From positions 1 to 49,631 of the forward strand of contig CAZFLM010000052.1 in assembly GCA_964519955.1 (NCBI GenBank): a stretch of DNA of 49,631 nt, in the 5' to 3' direction. Position numbers and translations under genes: made by a program. The notes beneath the pieces are model-generated. The model had not been told where the DNA came from. It did not search any database and saw only the letters and a program-made list of their open reading frames with translations. The stretch comes from CAZFLM01 sp964519955 (lineage in GTDB: Bacteria > Armatimonadota > Chthonomonadetes > Chthonomonadales > CAJBBX01). The first letter of the stretch is position 1. Every line of letters starts with the position of its first letter. Below are positions 15,711 to 23,998 of the stretch, piece after piece.

Positions 15711-16874
15711 ATGCGACGACTTCCATCGCCGATGCTCTTGCTCGCACTGCCCTGCCTGCTCGCGGCATTCAGCGGCCCGGCCCGCGCCCAGATCGACGAC
15801 CCGCTCGGCCTCGGCCAGCCCCCGGCCCAGCCCCAGCAGCCCGCGCAGCCGCAGACCGCAGCCGCCCGCGCCAGCGCGCTCCTCGCCGCCGGCAAGCTCG
15901 ACGAAGCGATCGCTGCCTTCAAGGACGCGCTCAAGGAGAACCCGAAGGACATCGCCTCGCACGTCGGCCTGGGCCAGGCCTATCAGCAGCAGAGCAAGTA
16001 CCCTGAGGCCGAAGCCGAGATCCGCATCGCCGTCGACCTGAACCCGCAGTCAGCCGACCTGCGCCTCGCATTGGGCAGCGTGCTGTTGGCGGCCGACAAG
16101 GCCGCCCTGGCGGTCGCCGAGTACGAGCGCGCCGCCGATCTGGCGCCCGGCCGCGCCGCCCCGCTTATCGGCCTCGGCGACGCCCAGGTCCGCATCGAAC
16201 GCTACGATGACGCGCTCCGCAACTACCTGCGCGCGCGAGGCTACGAACCGGACAACCCGGCGGTGCCCACCGCCATCGGCAGGCTCTACGGCGAGCGAGA
16301 GCAGTGGCCCCTGGCCATCGGAGAGGCGCGTGCCGCCCTCCGCCTCCGCCCCGATTTCGGCCCGGGCCGCGACCTGCTCATCTCCGCCCTCAGCGGGGCC
16401 AAGCGCTACGACGAGGCCCTCGCGTTCGTCGACGAGGCCCTCAAGGCCAACCCGAACGACCTCGACCTCCGCGGCTCGCGCGCATCCGTGCTGGACGGCC
16501 TGGAGCGCCGCGATGAGGCCATACAGGAGTACCAGGCCATCCTCAAGGCCGATCCCAGCCAGGCGACCACCTGGGGCAACCTCGGCTGGTCGCAGTATGG
16601 CGCCGGCCGCTACGACGACGCGATCGCCAGCAGCCGCAAGGCCCTCGAACTCGACGGCACCCTCGCCTACGTCCGCCTGAACCTGGGGCTCATCTACGCC
16701 GTCAAGGGCGACGCGGCCAACTCCCGCAAGGAGTATGAGGCCGCCATCGCCGTCTCGACCGCCTCCGACATCAAGGCAGGCATCCAGGACGTTCGCGCCG
16801 CGATGAAGAAGAACCCGAACGTTCCGGCGCTCGCCGAAGCCGAGAAGCTGCTGCTCGCCGCACCGAAGAAGTAG
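15711..16874 (+). CDS. Secreted TPR-repeat protein
   Basis: This 387-aa protein has a cleavable signal peptide (hydrophobic core LLLALPCLLAAF, likely cleavage after PARA at ~26) and a Gln/Pro/Ala-rich linker. About eight tetratricopeptide repeats follow from residue ~45 to ~350, for example LAAGKLDEAIAAFKDALKEN. It is probably a periplasmic protein-protein interaction scaffold. GGGGGG precedes the ATG by 6-7 nt. It is followed after 38 nt by the galU-like gene, likely on one transcript. It shares its architecture with the 865-aa TPR protein at 38393. Confidence 0.88.
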   Translation: MRRLPSPMLLLALPCLLAAFSGPARAQIDDPLGLGQPPAQPQQPAQPQTAAARASALLAAGKLDEAIAAFKDALKENPKDIASHVGLGQAYQQQSKYPEAEAEIRIAVDLNPQSADLRLALGSVLLAADKAALAVAEYERAADLAPGRAAPLIGLGDAQVRIERYDDALRNYLRARGYEPDNPAVPTAIGRLYGEREQWPLAIGEARAALRLRPDFGPGRDLLISALSGAKRYDEALAFVDEALKANPNDLDLRGSRASVLDGLERRDEAIQEYQAILKADPSQATTWGNLGWSQYGAGRYDDAIASSRKALELDGTLAYVRLNLGLIYAVKGDAANSRKEYEAAIAVSTASDIKAGIQDVRAAMKKNPNVPALAEAEKLLLAAPKK

Positions 16875-16912
16875 GACGCCGCTCGCATCATCGATCCCGT
16901 AAGGAGCGCTTC

Positions 16913-17890
16913 ATGAACCGGGTCCGGAAGGCCGTCATCACGGCGGCGGGACGCGGAACGCGCATGTTCCCCGCCACGACGACCATCCAGAAGGAGATGC
17001 TGCCGCTGATGGACTGCGACGGCATCTGCAAGCCGGCCATCCAGGTCATCATCGAGGAGGCCCTCGACTCGGGCATCGAGGAGGTCTGCCTCGTCGTCAA
17101 CCCGCACAACCGCGCGCAGATCGAGGCCCACTTCCGCCCCCTGCCGCCGGACGAGATACGCCTCTTCAAGGGCAAGGATTGGGCGCTCCTCCAGTCTGCC
17201 CGCATCCAGCAGATCGCCAGCCGCCTCACCTTCGTCGAGCAGACCACGCCCGAAGGCTACGGCCACGCCGTCTGGTGCGCCAGAGACTTCGTCGGCAAGG
17301 AGCCGTTCCTCCTCATGCTCGGCGACCACATCTACACCTCGGGCAGCGAGCGGCGCTGCACCCGCCAGGTGATGGATGTCTACGAGAAGTACGGCTCCAG
17401 CGTGTCGGCCGTCCAGCAGACCCCCGAGGAGCTGCTCCACCTGTTCGGCACCGTGCGCGGCAACCTCGTGCAGGAGAACCCCAGGGTCTACGAGGTCGAC
17501 GCGATCGTGGAGAAGCCCACGCGCGAGTACGCCCAGGAGCACCTGCGGGTCGGCGGGCTGCTCTGGGGCATGTACCTCTGCTTCTTCGGCATCAACGTCT
17601 TCAACGCGTCCCTCTTCGACTCGCTGGAGCACGCCATCCGCGGCGACCTCCGCGAGAAGGGCGAATTCCAGCTCACCAGCGCCCAGGAGCGCCTGCGCGC
17701 GTCCGGCGAGACGATGGTCGCGTTCGAGGTCGTCGGCGACCGCCACGACATCGGCATCCCGTTTGGCTACGCCCAGACGCAGGCCGCCCTGGCCGTCAAC
17801 TCCGTCTACCGCGAGCAGATGCTCTCCGCGCTCGTGCGCATGCTGGCCGTGCCGTCGCACGCCGTGCCCGAAGCGTTCAAGGAGCCCTAA
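16913..17890 (+). CDS. GalU-like UTP-sugar-1-phosphate nucleotidyltransferase
   Basis: This 325-aa protein carries the nucleotidyltransferase signature AAGRGTRMFPATTTIQKEML (G-X-G-T-R and the K-E-M-L-P lysine) near the N-terminus and TPEGYGHAVWCAR later, as in GalU-type UTP-glucose-1-phosphate uridylyltransferases. Such enzymes make UDP-glucose or a related activated sugar, the donor for cell-surface polysaccharides such as those expected from the locus at 21266-36131. AAGGAG lies 9 nt before the ATG. The exact sugar is not determined by the sequence. Confidence 0.88.
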   Translation: MNRVRKAVITAAGRGTRMFPATTTIQKEMLPLMDCDGICKPAIQVIIEEALDSGIEEVCLVVNPHNRAQIEAHFRPLPPDEIRLFKGKDWALLQSARIQQIASRLTFVEQTTPEGYGHAVWCARDFVGKEPFLLMLGDHIYTSGSERRCTRQVMDVYEKYGSSVSAVQQTPEELLHLFGTVRGNLVQENPRVYEVDAIVEKPTREYAQEHLRVGGLLWGMYLCFFGINVFNASLFDSLEHAIRGDLREKGEFQLTSAQERLRASGETMVAFEVVGDRHDIGIPFGYAQTQAALAVNSVYREQMLSALVRMLAVPSHAVPEAFKEP

Positions 17891-17985
17891 CGTGCCACAC
17901 GCCGCACCGCCGCCCCGCAGCGCCCCATCGCCCCTCCCGCACCAACCAGCGATGGGGTCCGCCCCCCAACCCGCCCTGCAGCGAG

Positions 17986-18320
17986 CCGTGGTGCGATGGG
18001 CGTCCCTGCCCGCCCGGCAGAGCGTCCTGGTGGCATGCGCCCCCCTGCCCGTTCAGCAGCGAGCCGTGNNNNNNNNNNNNNNNNNNNNNNNNNNNNNNNN
18101 NNNNNNNNNNNNNNNNNNNNNNNNNNNNNNNNNNNNNNNNNNNNNNNNNNNNNNNNNNNNNNNNNNNNGTGGGATGGGCGTCCCTGCCCGTCCAGTACAG
18201 CGCCGCAGCGGCATGCGCCCCCCGGCCCGCCCAGCAGAGCGTCCTGGTGGGATGGGCGTCCCTGCCCGTCCAGTACAGCGCCGCAGCGGCATGCGCCCCC
18301 CTGCCCGCCCACCGAGGAAC
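17986..18320. repeat. 78-bp tandem array of hairpin-core repeats with N gap
   Basis: Two almost identical 78-bp units start at 18169 and 18247, each holding two GC hairpin cores; related degraded units lie at 17986-18068. The core GTGGGATGGGCGTCCCTGCC is shared with arrays at 8078, 21023, 26290 and 32500. The array fills the whole 17891-18326 intergenic region; no gene is visible there. Confidence 0.85.
18069..18168. other. Assembly gap (100 N)
   Basis: Exactly 100 N inside the 78-bp tandem array; a placeholder for unresolved repeats. Confidence 0.97.
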
Positions 18321-18326
18321 CTCCCG

Positions 18327-19736
18327 GTGAACCTACGCCGGCCGCCCGCGCTCGACTCCACCGAGATCGACGACGTCTCGGCGCCGCGCGGCCTGCGCAC
18401 GCGTCGCAGCCGCTTCGTCTACCACGGACACACCATCGTCCTCGCCGGAGCCGGCACCGTCTCCTTCGCCACCCCTGGCCTCGGCGCCGACCTCGGAGCG
18501 TGGCGCAAGCACCTGGCCGAGCTTGCCGCCCTCCAGACCGAGACGTTCCGATTTCGGCTGCGTCTCAACCCGTGGACCTTCTGCTTCACCGACGACCGCG
18601 CGGTGCCCGGCCCCTGGGCCCGCGACGCCGATGGCTACCTGCTCCACGCATTCAACGGCCGCTTCTGGGACCTCGTCCGCGGCGTCGTCGAGCTGGCGCA
18701 CGGGCACGGGATGGTCGTGCACCTCGTCCTGTTCGACGGCCGCGCGCTCGATCGTGGGCCCAACGGCGGCTGGGATCGGCACCCCTTCAGTCGCGCCAGG
18801 GGCGGGCCGATCGCGGGGGCGCCCACTCCCGCCTTCTACAACCTCGTAGAGCCGCGCAGCTTCGATCTGCACGCGCTGGAGCCCAGCGACCGCCTGCCGG
18901 AACCCAAGCTCACCCAGTGCTACCAGCAGCGCTACGTCGCCCACGCCATCAACGTGCTCGCCGGACTCGACAACGTCGCGTGGGGTATCGTTAGCGAGAT
19001 CGACGGAGCCGATCCCGCGCGCGTCTCCTTCGTCCAGCACTACATCGAGTTCCTGCGCCGCCACGACCCGCTGGACCGGCTCGTCTCGTGCTCCGGGCGA
19101 AACCCGCTGCGCAGCGACTCCGTCTACTATCATCTCACCGGCATCGATTCCGTGCAGTTTCACCTGGACGTGCCCGAGTCGCAGCGCCGCGCCCCCGTGC
19201 TGAACGCCGTGCGCGCGCTGCGCCAGTTCGGCAAGCCCGTCGTGCTCGACACCATCCGCTGGCCCGATCGCGATCCCCGCACCGCGATCCGCCAGCGCAC
19301 CGCCTTCTGGCGCGCCTTCGTCTCCGGCGGCCACGCTTCCCTCCACGAGGGCGCCTGGCCCGGCAAGCACGCCGACGCCGCCTGGCTCCGAACGCACATC
19401 CGCGTGGTCAGCAGTCTCGACGTGGCCTCGCTCTATCCCGTGCCGTCCGTGGTGCGCTCCTGCGATGGGCGCATCTGGGCCGAGGCCGCCATCGGGCCGC
19501 GCGAGGGCATCGTCTACTTCGTCGCTGGCGAGCCGGTGCCGGAATCCAGGATGGCGCTCGCCTTGCCGGAGGGCGATTGGATCCTGCAGTGGATCGATCC
19601 CACGTCCGGACGCCCGATCCGCGAGACTCAGGAGCGAGTGTCGCGGGCGCCCATCGAGGTCAACGCACCGGCGGTCGCGTGCGACCTCCTGCTCGTCCTG
19701 CGTCGCCCGCCTGCCGCATCACGACCCACAACCTAA
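18327..19736 (+). CDS. Putative glycoside hydrolase with C-terminal collagen-binding-like domain
   Basis: This 469-aa protein looks like a TIM-barrel glycoside hydrolase. RFRLRLNPWTF and a helix VRGVVELAHGHGMVVHLVLF resemble GH5/DUF4038-type barrels, and the strand DNVAWGIVSEIDG sits where the acid/base Glu (usually NE) lies. The final ~85 residues (GDWILQWIDPTSGRPI) resemble the putative collagen-binding domain that often follows such barrels. There is no signal peptide. The GTG start at 18327 has GAGGA 8 nt upstream, and everything before it is repeat array. Substrate and activity are unproven. Confidence 0.65.
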   Translation: MNLRRPPALDSTEIDDVSAPRGLRTRRSRFVYHGHTIVLAGAGTVSFATPGLGADLGAWRKHLAELAALQTETFRFRLRLNPWTFCFTDDRAVPGPWARDADGYLLHAFNGRFWDLVRGVVELAHGHGMVVHLVLFDGRALDRGPNGGWDRHPFSRARGGPIAGAPTPAFYNLVEPRSFDLHALEPSDRLPEPKLTQCYQQRYVAHAINVLAGLDNVAWGIVSEIDGADPARVSFVQHYIEFLRRHDPLDRLVSCSGRNPLRSDSVYYHLTGIDSVQFHLDVPESQRRAPVLNAVRALRQFGKPVVLDTIRWPDRDPRTAIRQRTAFWRAFVSGGHASLHEGAWPGKHADAAWLRTHIRVVSSLDVASLYPVPSVVRSCDGRIWAEAAIGPREGIVYFVAGEPVPESRMALALPEGDWILQWIDPTSGRPIRETQERVSRAPIEVNAPAVACDLLLVLRRPPAASRPTT

Positions 19737-19749
19737 GGAGCATTCCCAT

Positions 19750-21012
19750 ATGCAGCGCGATACCGAGGCCTACATCGACGCCATCATCGATAAGTACCAG
19801 TCCTACGTGAACCCGGGGCTCGCCAGCCTGATGAGGTTCGGAGGGTTCGGCGACGTCGAGGAGACGGCTCAGGGCTGCGTCCTGCGCACCGCCGGCGGCC
19901 AGGAGTACCTCGACTTCCTCGGCGGCTACGGCGTCTTCACCGTCGGCCACCGCCACCCCAAGGTGGTCGAGGCGGTGCACCGCCAGCTCGACCTCATGCC
20001 GCTCTCGAGCCGCACGTTCTTCAGCGCCCGCGCCGCCGAGCTGGCCGAGCGCATCGCCGCCATCGCGCCTGGCGACCTCCAGTACACGTTCTTCTGCAAC
20101 AGCGGCACGGAGGCCATCGAGGGCGCCCTCAAGATGGTCCGCATCGCCTCCGGCAAGACGCACGTCATCTGCACCGTCGGCGCGTTCCACGGCAAGAGCA
20201 TGGGCGCCCTCTCCGCCACCGGACGCGAGTCCTACCGCAAGCCATTCGAGCCCCTCATCCCGGGCTTCACCCACGTGCCGTTCGACGACGCCGAGGCCGT
20301 CGAGGCCGCCATCGGCGCGGACACGGCCGCCGTACTCGTGGAACCCATCCAGGGTGAGGGAGGCATCATCTGCCCGCGTCCGGGCTACCTGGAGGCTCTG
20401 CGCCGCATCTGTACGGAGCGAGGCGTCTACCTCATCCTCGACGAAGTCCAGACCGGCCTCGCCCGCACCGGCGCCATGTTCGGCTGCAGCCGCGCCGGCG
20501 TCGTGCCGGACATCATGACCCTCGCCAAGGCCCTGGGCGGCGGCGTCATGCCCATCGGAGCCATCGTCGGCACCCCCGAGATCTGGGAGCGCACCTTCTC
20601 CGCCAACCCGCTCATCCACACCAGCACGTTCGGCGGCAACCCGCTCGCCTGCGCCGCCGGCATCGCCGCGCTCGACGTGATCGAGGGCGAGAACCTCGTC
20701 CAGGCCGCCCAGGACCGCGGAGCCCAGCTCCTCAATGGCCTCCTCGCCGTCCGCGACCGCTTCCCGGACGTCCTGCTCGCCGCCCGAGGCCAGGGCCTGA
20801 TGCTCGGCGTCGAGTTCGCCGTCAAGGACGTGGCCGAGCTGACCATCAACGGCATGGCGCGCCGCGGGATCATCGCCGCGTACACGCTCAACAACCCGAA
20901 GGTCATCCGCTTCGAGCCGCCGCTCGTCGTCTCCGAGGCCCAGGTCCAGACCGCCGTCGACGCCTTCACCGAGTCCGTCGCCGAAGCCGTGGAGATGCTC
21001 GCCGACCTCTAG
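19750..21012 (+). CDS. Class III PLP-dependent aminotransferase
   Basis: This 420-aa enzyme has all fold-type I class III features: CNSGTEAIEGALK for phosphate binding, LILDEVQTGLART with the cofactor Asp231, and the Schiff-base Lys260 in MTLAKALGGG. The opening (YQSYVNPGLASLMRFGGFG) resembles the putrescine/ornithine aminotransferase branch, but I would not fix the substrate. AAGGAG lies 9 nt before the ATG. It is 13 nt after the glycoside-hydrolase-like gene and ends at a 33-bp repeat array and a bidirectional terminator. Confidence 0.92.
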   Translation: MQRDTEAYIDAIIDKYQSYVNPGLASLMRFGGFGDVEETAQGCVLRTAGGQEYLDFLGGYGVFTVGHRHPKVVEAVHRQLDLMPLSSRTFFSARAAELAERIAAIAPGDLQYTFFCNSGTEAIEGALKMVRIASGKTHVICTVGAFHGKSMGALSATGRESYRKPFEPLIPGFTHVPFDDAEAVEAAIGADTAAVLVEPIQGEGGIICPRPGYLEALRRICTERGVYLILDEVQTGLARTGAMFGCSRAGVVPDIMTLAKALGGGVMPIGAIVGTPEIWERTFSANPLIHTSTFGGNPLACAAGIAALDVIEGENLVQAAQDRGAQLLNGLLAVRDRFPDVLLAARGQGLMLGVEFAVKDVAELTINGMARRGIIAAYTLNNPKVIRFEPPLVVSEAQVQTAVDAFTESVAEAVEMLADL

Positions 21013-21022
21013 GCGCCAACTC

Positions 21023-21187
21023 CGTGGTGGGATGGGCGTCCCCGCCCGCCATGCCGTAGTGGGATGGGCGTCCCTGCCCGCCAACGCCGTGGTGGGATGG
21101 GCGTCCCTGCCCGCCAACGCCGCGGTGGGATGGGCGTCCCTGCCCGCCAATGCCGTCGTGGGGCGGGCGTCCCTGCCCGCCAGTGCC
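21023..21187. repeat. 33-bp tandem repeat, five units
   Basis: Five copies with a 33-bp period carry the core GGGATGGGCGTCCCTGCC followed by CGCC and a short ACGCC-like linker. The last copies vary towards GGGGCGGGCG, which restores perfect pairing of the hairpin stem. There are no unique spacers. Confidence 0.9.
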
Positions 21188-21205
21188 GCCGCACCCACAA
21201 ACGCA

Positions 21206-21243
21206 GCGGGGCTGCCCGACCCACTCCGGTCAGGCAGCCCCGC
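21206..21243. terminator. Bidirectional hairpin terminator
   Basis: The 11-bp arms GCGGGGCTGCC and GGCAGCCCCGC enclose a second GACC/GGTC stem after one mismatch. It lies between convergent genes ending at 21012 and 21266. Confidence 0.85.
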
Positions 21244-21265
21244 ACCATCCTCTTGGCCCCGCGAT

Positions 21266-22915
21266 CTACCGCAGCCCGCCGCCGGGCCGCACCATCTTCG
21301 GCCCGATCTCCGGCCAGATGGCCTGCGCGAATGCAACCAACTCGTCCCGCCGCGCCTTCTCCGTGCCCTTCACCATCTGCCGCAGCCGCACCAGGTAGAA
21401 CGGATACCCCTTCGACCCGGTGAACGTGTTCCAGAACACGGCCTGGTGCACCTGACCCAGCGTGTGATAGAGCTGACCGTCCACGATGAACACGAAGAAC
21501 AGCAGCTCCTTCTCCTTCGTGCGCGGATCGGTCGCCGTGGCCTCCTGCACGTACAGAGTCCCGACCGACGTCTCGATCGCCGACACCGGGCCGTCGTCCA
21601 GCAGCAGCCCGCTCCCCACGAAGCACTCGTGCGGATCGTGGAACGTGTGCCGGCTGTTGCCGCCGGTGATGAACAGCCCGATCACGCCGGACTTCGGCAG
21701 CTTCGCCAGGTACGTCCGCTCCAGGTACGTGTCGGGCTGAAGGGTGTCCTTCACGTCCTTGGTGAGCGGCGCATCCTCACCGAGCCGCACCCACGTTCCG
21801 CCGGACAGCGACGTTGGCACCTCCGTCGGCTGCATGATGGGATGCGTCGCCACAACCGGGCGCACGAACACGGGCACCAGGCACATGCACGCCATCGCCC
21901 CGAGCACCGGCGCCAGCCCCGCGCCCAGCCGCCGCCCCGCGCCCTCCACCGGTGGCCCCAGTTCGCGGTCCAGCGCCGCCTGCTGTTCGTCCTTGCTCGG
22001 CGGCTCGGGCGGCGCCTCACCGGGCGGCGGATCCTGCAGCGGGATGCCGTAGAAGCTCTCGCACTTCAGCAGCCGCGCCGATCCGAACAGCACCATGAAC
22101 CCGAGGATCAGCACGATGAACCCGCTCCAGTCATGGAACGTGGCCGCCGCCTTGGACGACATCAGCTCACCCACCAGCCCGATGAGCGTGATCCGCAGAC
22201 CGTTCACCAGCACCGCCAGCGGCGCGGCCATCAAGAACAGGAACCACCGCTTCCAGAGCGCCCCGTCCACCAGGTACGCGAATGCCCCAGAGAACGACAG
22301 GAGCCCCACCAGCGTCTTGAACCCGCTGCACGGCACCTCGACGTTCAGCGTGTAGTGCTCCATCGCGATCTGCGTGCCCACCAGCGTGTTGCTGAACGTC
22401 ACGAGCCTCAGCAGCCCGGACGCCATCTGCGCCGACATCAGTTGGATCGGGAACGCCACCTTGTTGATGACCTGGTTCGGAATAAACGGGATCATCGTCA
22501 CGAGGAACAACGCCGGCAGCAGCAGCGGCCGCGTCATGCGCTTACCCGCGGCCACCATAAGCGTGCCCACGAGCATCAGCATGAAGGACACCGAGCGCGA
22601 CATGGCGACCTCGGCACGCGATGCGTGCACAAGGAACAGCACCGCCAGCACAATCGGCACGAGCCCCCACCAGCAGCGCTCGATCGGTATCCGCCGCAGC
22701 TTCTCGCGGTCGCGCCAGATCATCGCCGCCACGAAGAACGGCACGAATACGCCGTGCGCGTAGTAGCTGCCGTTCATCGTCCACTCGACGTACCAGTCAC
22801 GCATCGCCTGGTGATACAACGCCACCATCAGCCCCACGTAGGCGGCGACAGCCAGCAGCATCCGCCACTCCGGCAGTGCGGGCGATCGTCGAACGGTATC
22901 CTGAGCTGCGTCCAT
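21266..22915 (-). CDS. Exosortase fused to EpsI domain
   Basis: This 549-aa protein is a transmembrane exosortase (residues ~15-290) joined to an EpsI/DUF3485 domain (~340-545). The catalytic triad of the exosortase/archaeosortase family is intact: Cys196 in EVPCSGFKTL, Arg241 in VNGLRITL and His261 in TFHDWSG. EpsI conservation is seen at HDPHECFVGSG (427-436). Exosortases cleave C-terminal PEP-CTERM-like sorting tails and hand proteins to the extracellular matrix; EpsI is an accessory factor usually encoded next door or fused. It is the last gene of the polysaccharide locus, 82 nt after the PPIase gene. Confidence 0.93.
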   Translation of the reverse strand: MDAAQDTVRRSPALPEWRMLLAVAAYVGLMVALYHQAMRDWYVEWTMNGSYYAHGVFVPFFVAAMIWRDREKLRRIPIERCWWGLVPIVLAVLFLVHASRAEVAMSRSVSFMLMLVGTLMVAAGKRMTRPLLLPALFLVTMIPFIPNQVINKVAFPIQLMSAQMASGLLRLVTFSNTLVGTQIAMEHYTLNVEVPCSGFKTLVGLLSFSGAFAYLVDGALWKRWFLFLMAAPLAVLVNGLRITLIGLVGELMSSKAAATFHDWSGFIVLILGFMVLFGSARLLKCESFYGIPLQDPPPGEAPPEPPSKDEQQAALDRELGPPVEGAGRRLGAGLAPVLGAMACMCLVPVFVRPVVATHPIMQPTEVPTSLSGGTWVRLGEDAPLTKDVKDTLQPDTYLERTYLAKLPKSGVIGLFITGGNSRHTFHDPHECFVGSGLLLDDGPVSAIETSVGTLYVQEATATDPRTKEKELLFFVFIVDGQLYHTLGQVHQAVFWNTFTGSKGYPFYLVRLRQMVKGTEKARRDELVAFAQAIWPEIGPKMVRPGGGLR

Positions 22916-22952
22916 CTAGACTCCTAACCTCTGTCGTGCGCCGCCCGAGCAA

Positions 22953-22970
22953 GCCCGCAGTCCTGCGGGC
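22953..22970. other. 8-bp stem-loop between PPIase and exosortase genes
   Basis: Perfect arms GCCCGCAG and CTGCGGGC with a TC loop and no T-tail. It may modulate expression of the exosortase relative to upstream genes. Confidence 0.45.
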
Positions 22971-22997
22971 CCAGTACAGGCTCCACCGCCCCAGCCT

Positions 22998-23933
22998 CTA
23001 CTGCTGCGCAGACTGCACCGGCTCGCGGAACAGCAGCCACTGGACCTCTGCCTTCGTCTTCGGATCGTCGGTCTCGATCTTCGCCTCGTCCCACAGCTTC
23101 CGCAGCACTTCCTTCTCCGGCAGCGCCCGCGTCAGCTTGAACTCGCGCTCGACCTTCGGCTTGACCTCGTCGAGCGTGACGGCCTTGCCAGGGGTCATCG
23201 ACACCCGCCGAATGACTAGAACGCCGTTGCGGGCCGCCACCGTGCCCACCTCGCCGTCCTTCATGCCCGCCACCTTGTTGATCAGCGGGTCCTTCGACGG
23301 CTTGCCGAACGGCTTCACCACCACGACCTTGCCGTCCAGACCGATGGCCTGTGCCATGGTGCCGCGCGGATCGAGCTGCCGCTGCAGGACCGCCATGTCG
23401 GTCACGCCGCTCTTGAACATCGACTCCGCCTTCGCGGCTGTGCCGGCATCCGTGCAGCGGACCGCCTTGATCTCGATCTTGTCGGGCTTGTCCCACTTGC
23501 CGGGCTGCGACGCGAAGTAGTCGCGCACCTCGTCGTCCGTTGCCGCCACATCCTTGGTGCGCAGCGCCGCCATCGCCAACATGTACTCCATCGACTTGCG
23601 CAGATCGTCCTCGCGGTACGGCTCCCGTCGGAGCTGAAGCGCGGAGGCCGGATTCGTCTCCTTGATGGTCGCGATGGCCTCGTCGATCTCCCCCTTGTCG
23701 ATCTTCAGCCCCTGCTTCTGGCAGGCCTGCAGCGCGAGAGTCTGCTGCACCATCGTGGCCATCGACTGGATGCCGTACCGCATGGACAGGAAGGCATTGA
23801 AGTCCTTCGTGGTGATCGGGAGGCCGTTCACCTGCACCTGGGCGCGGCCCCGGACGAACCTCATATACGCGATGCCGTTACCCGTCAGCGACGCGATCAA
23901 GAGCACGACAACTAGAATCCTGACGAAGCGCAT
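22998..23933 (-). CDS. SurA/PpiC-type peptidyl-prolyl isomerase (EpsD-like)
   Basis: This 311-aa protein has one N-terminal membrane anchor (VRILVVVLLIASLTGNGIAY), a SurA-N-like helical chaperone region (residues ~35-135) and a parvulin-like PPIase region (DKIEIKAVRCTD ... GVLVIRRVSMTPG). EpsD-family isomerases are known members of exosortase-associated exopolysaccharide operons, which suits the position next to the exosortase. It likely folds or escorts exported proteins in the periplasm. AAGGAG precedes the ATG. The parvulin part is divergent, so isomerase activity is not assured. Confidence 0.82.
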   Translation of the reverse strand: MRFVRILVVVLLIASLTGNGIAYMRFVRGRAQVQVNGLPITTKDFNAFLSMRYGIQSMATMVQQTLALQACQKQGLKIDKGEIDEAIATIKETNPASALQLRREPYREDDLRKSMEYMLAMAALRTKDVAATDDEVRDYFASQPGKWDKPDKIEIKAVRCTDAGTAAKAESMFKSGVTDMAVLQRQLDPRGTMAQAIGLDGKVVVVKPFGKPSKDPLINKVAGMKDGEVGTVAARNGVLVIRRVSMTPGKAVTLDEVKPKVEREFKLTRALPEKEVLRKLWDEAKIETDDPKTKAEVQWLLFREPVQSAQQ

Positions 23934-23998
23934 GACCTCTACTCCTTCCGGTTAGGCGCGACAGCACGCCCACCCTTCTCAGCGTGCCCGTAGCACGG

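Noticed and set aside
21023..21187. CRISPR-like regular repeat array
   Set aside because: Repeats are directly abutting with no unique spacers and no cas genes are present; these are tandem hairpin repeats.
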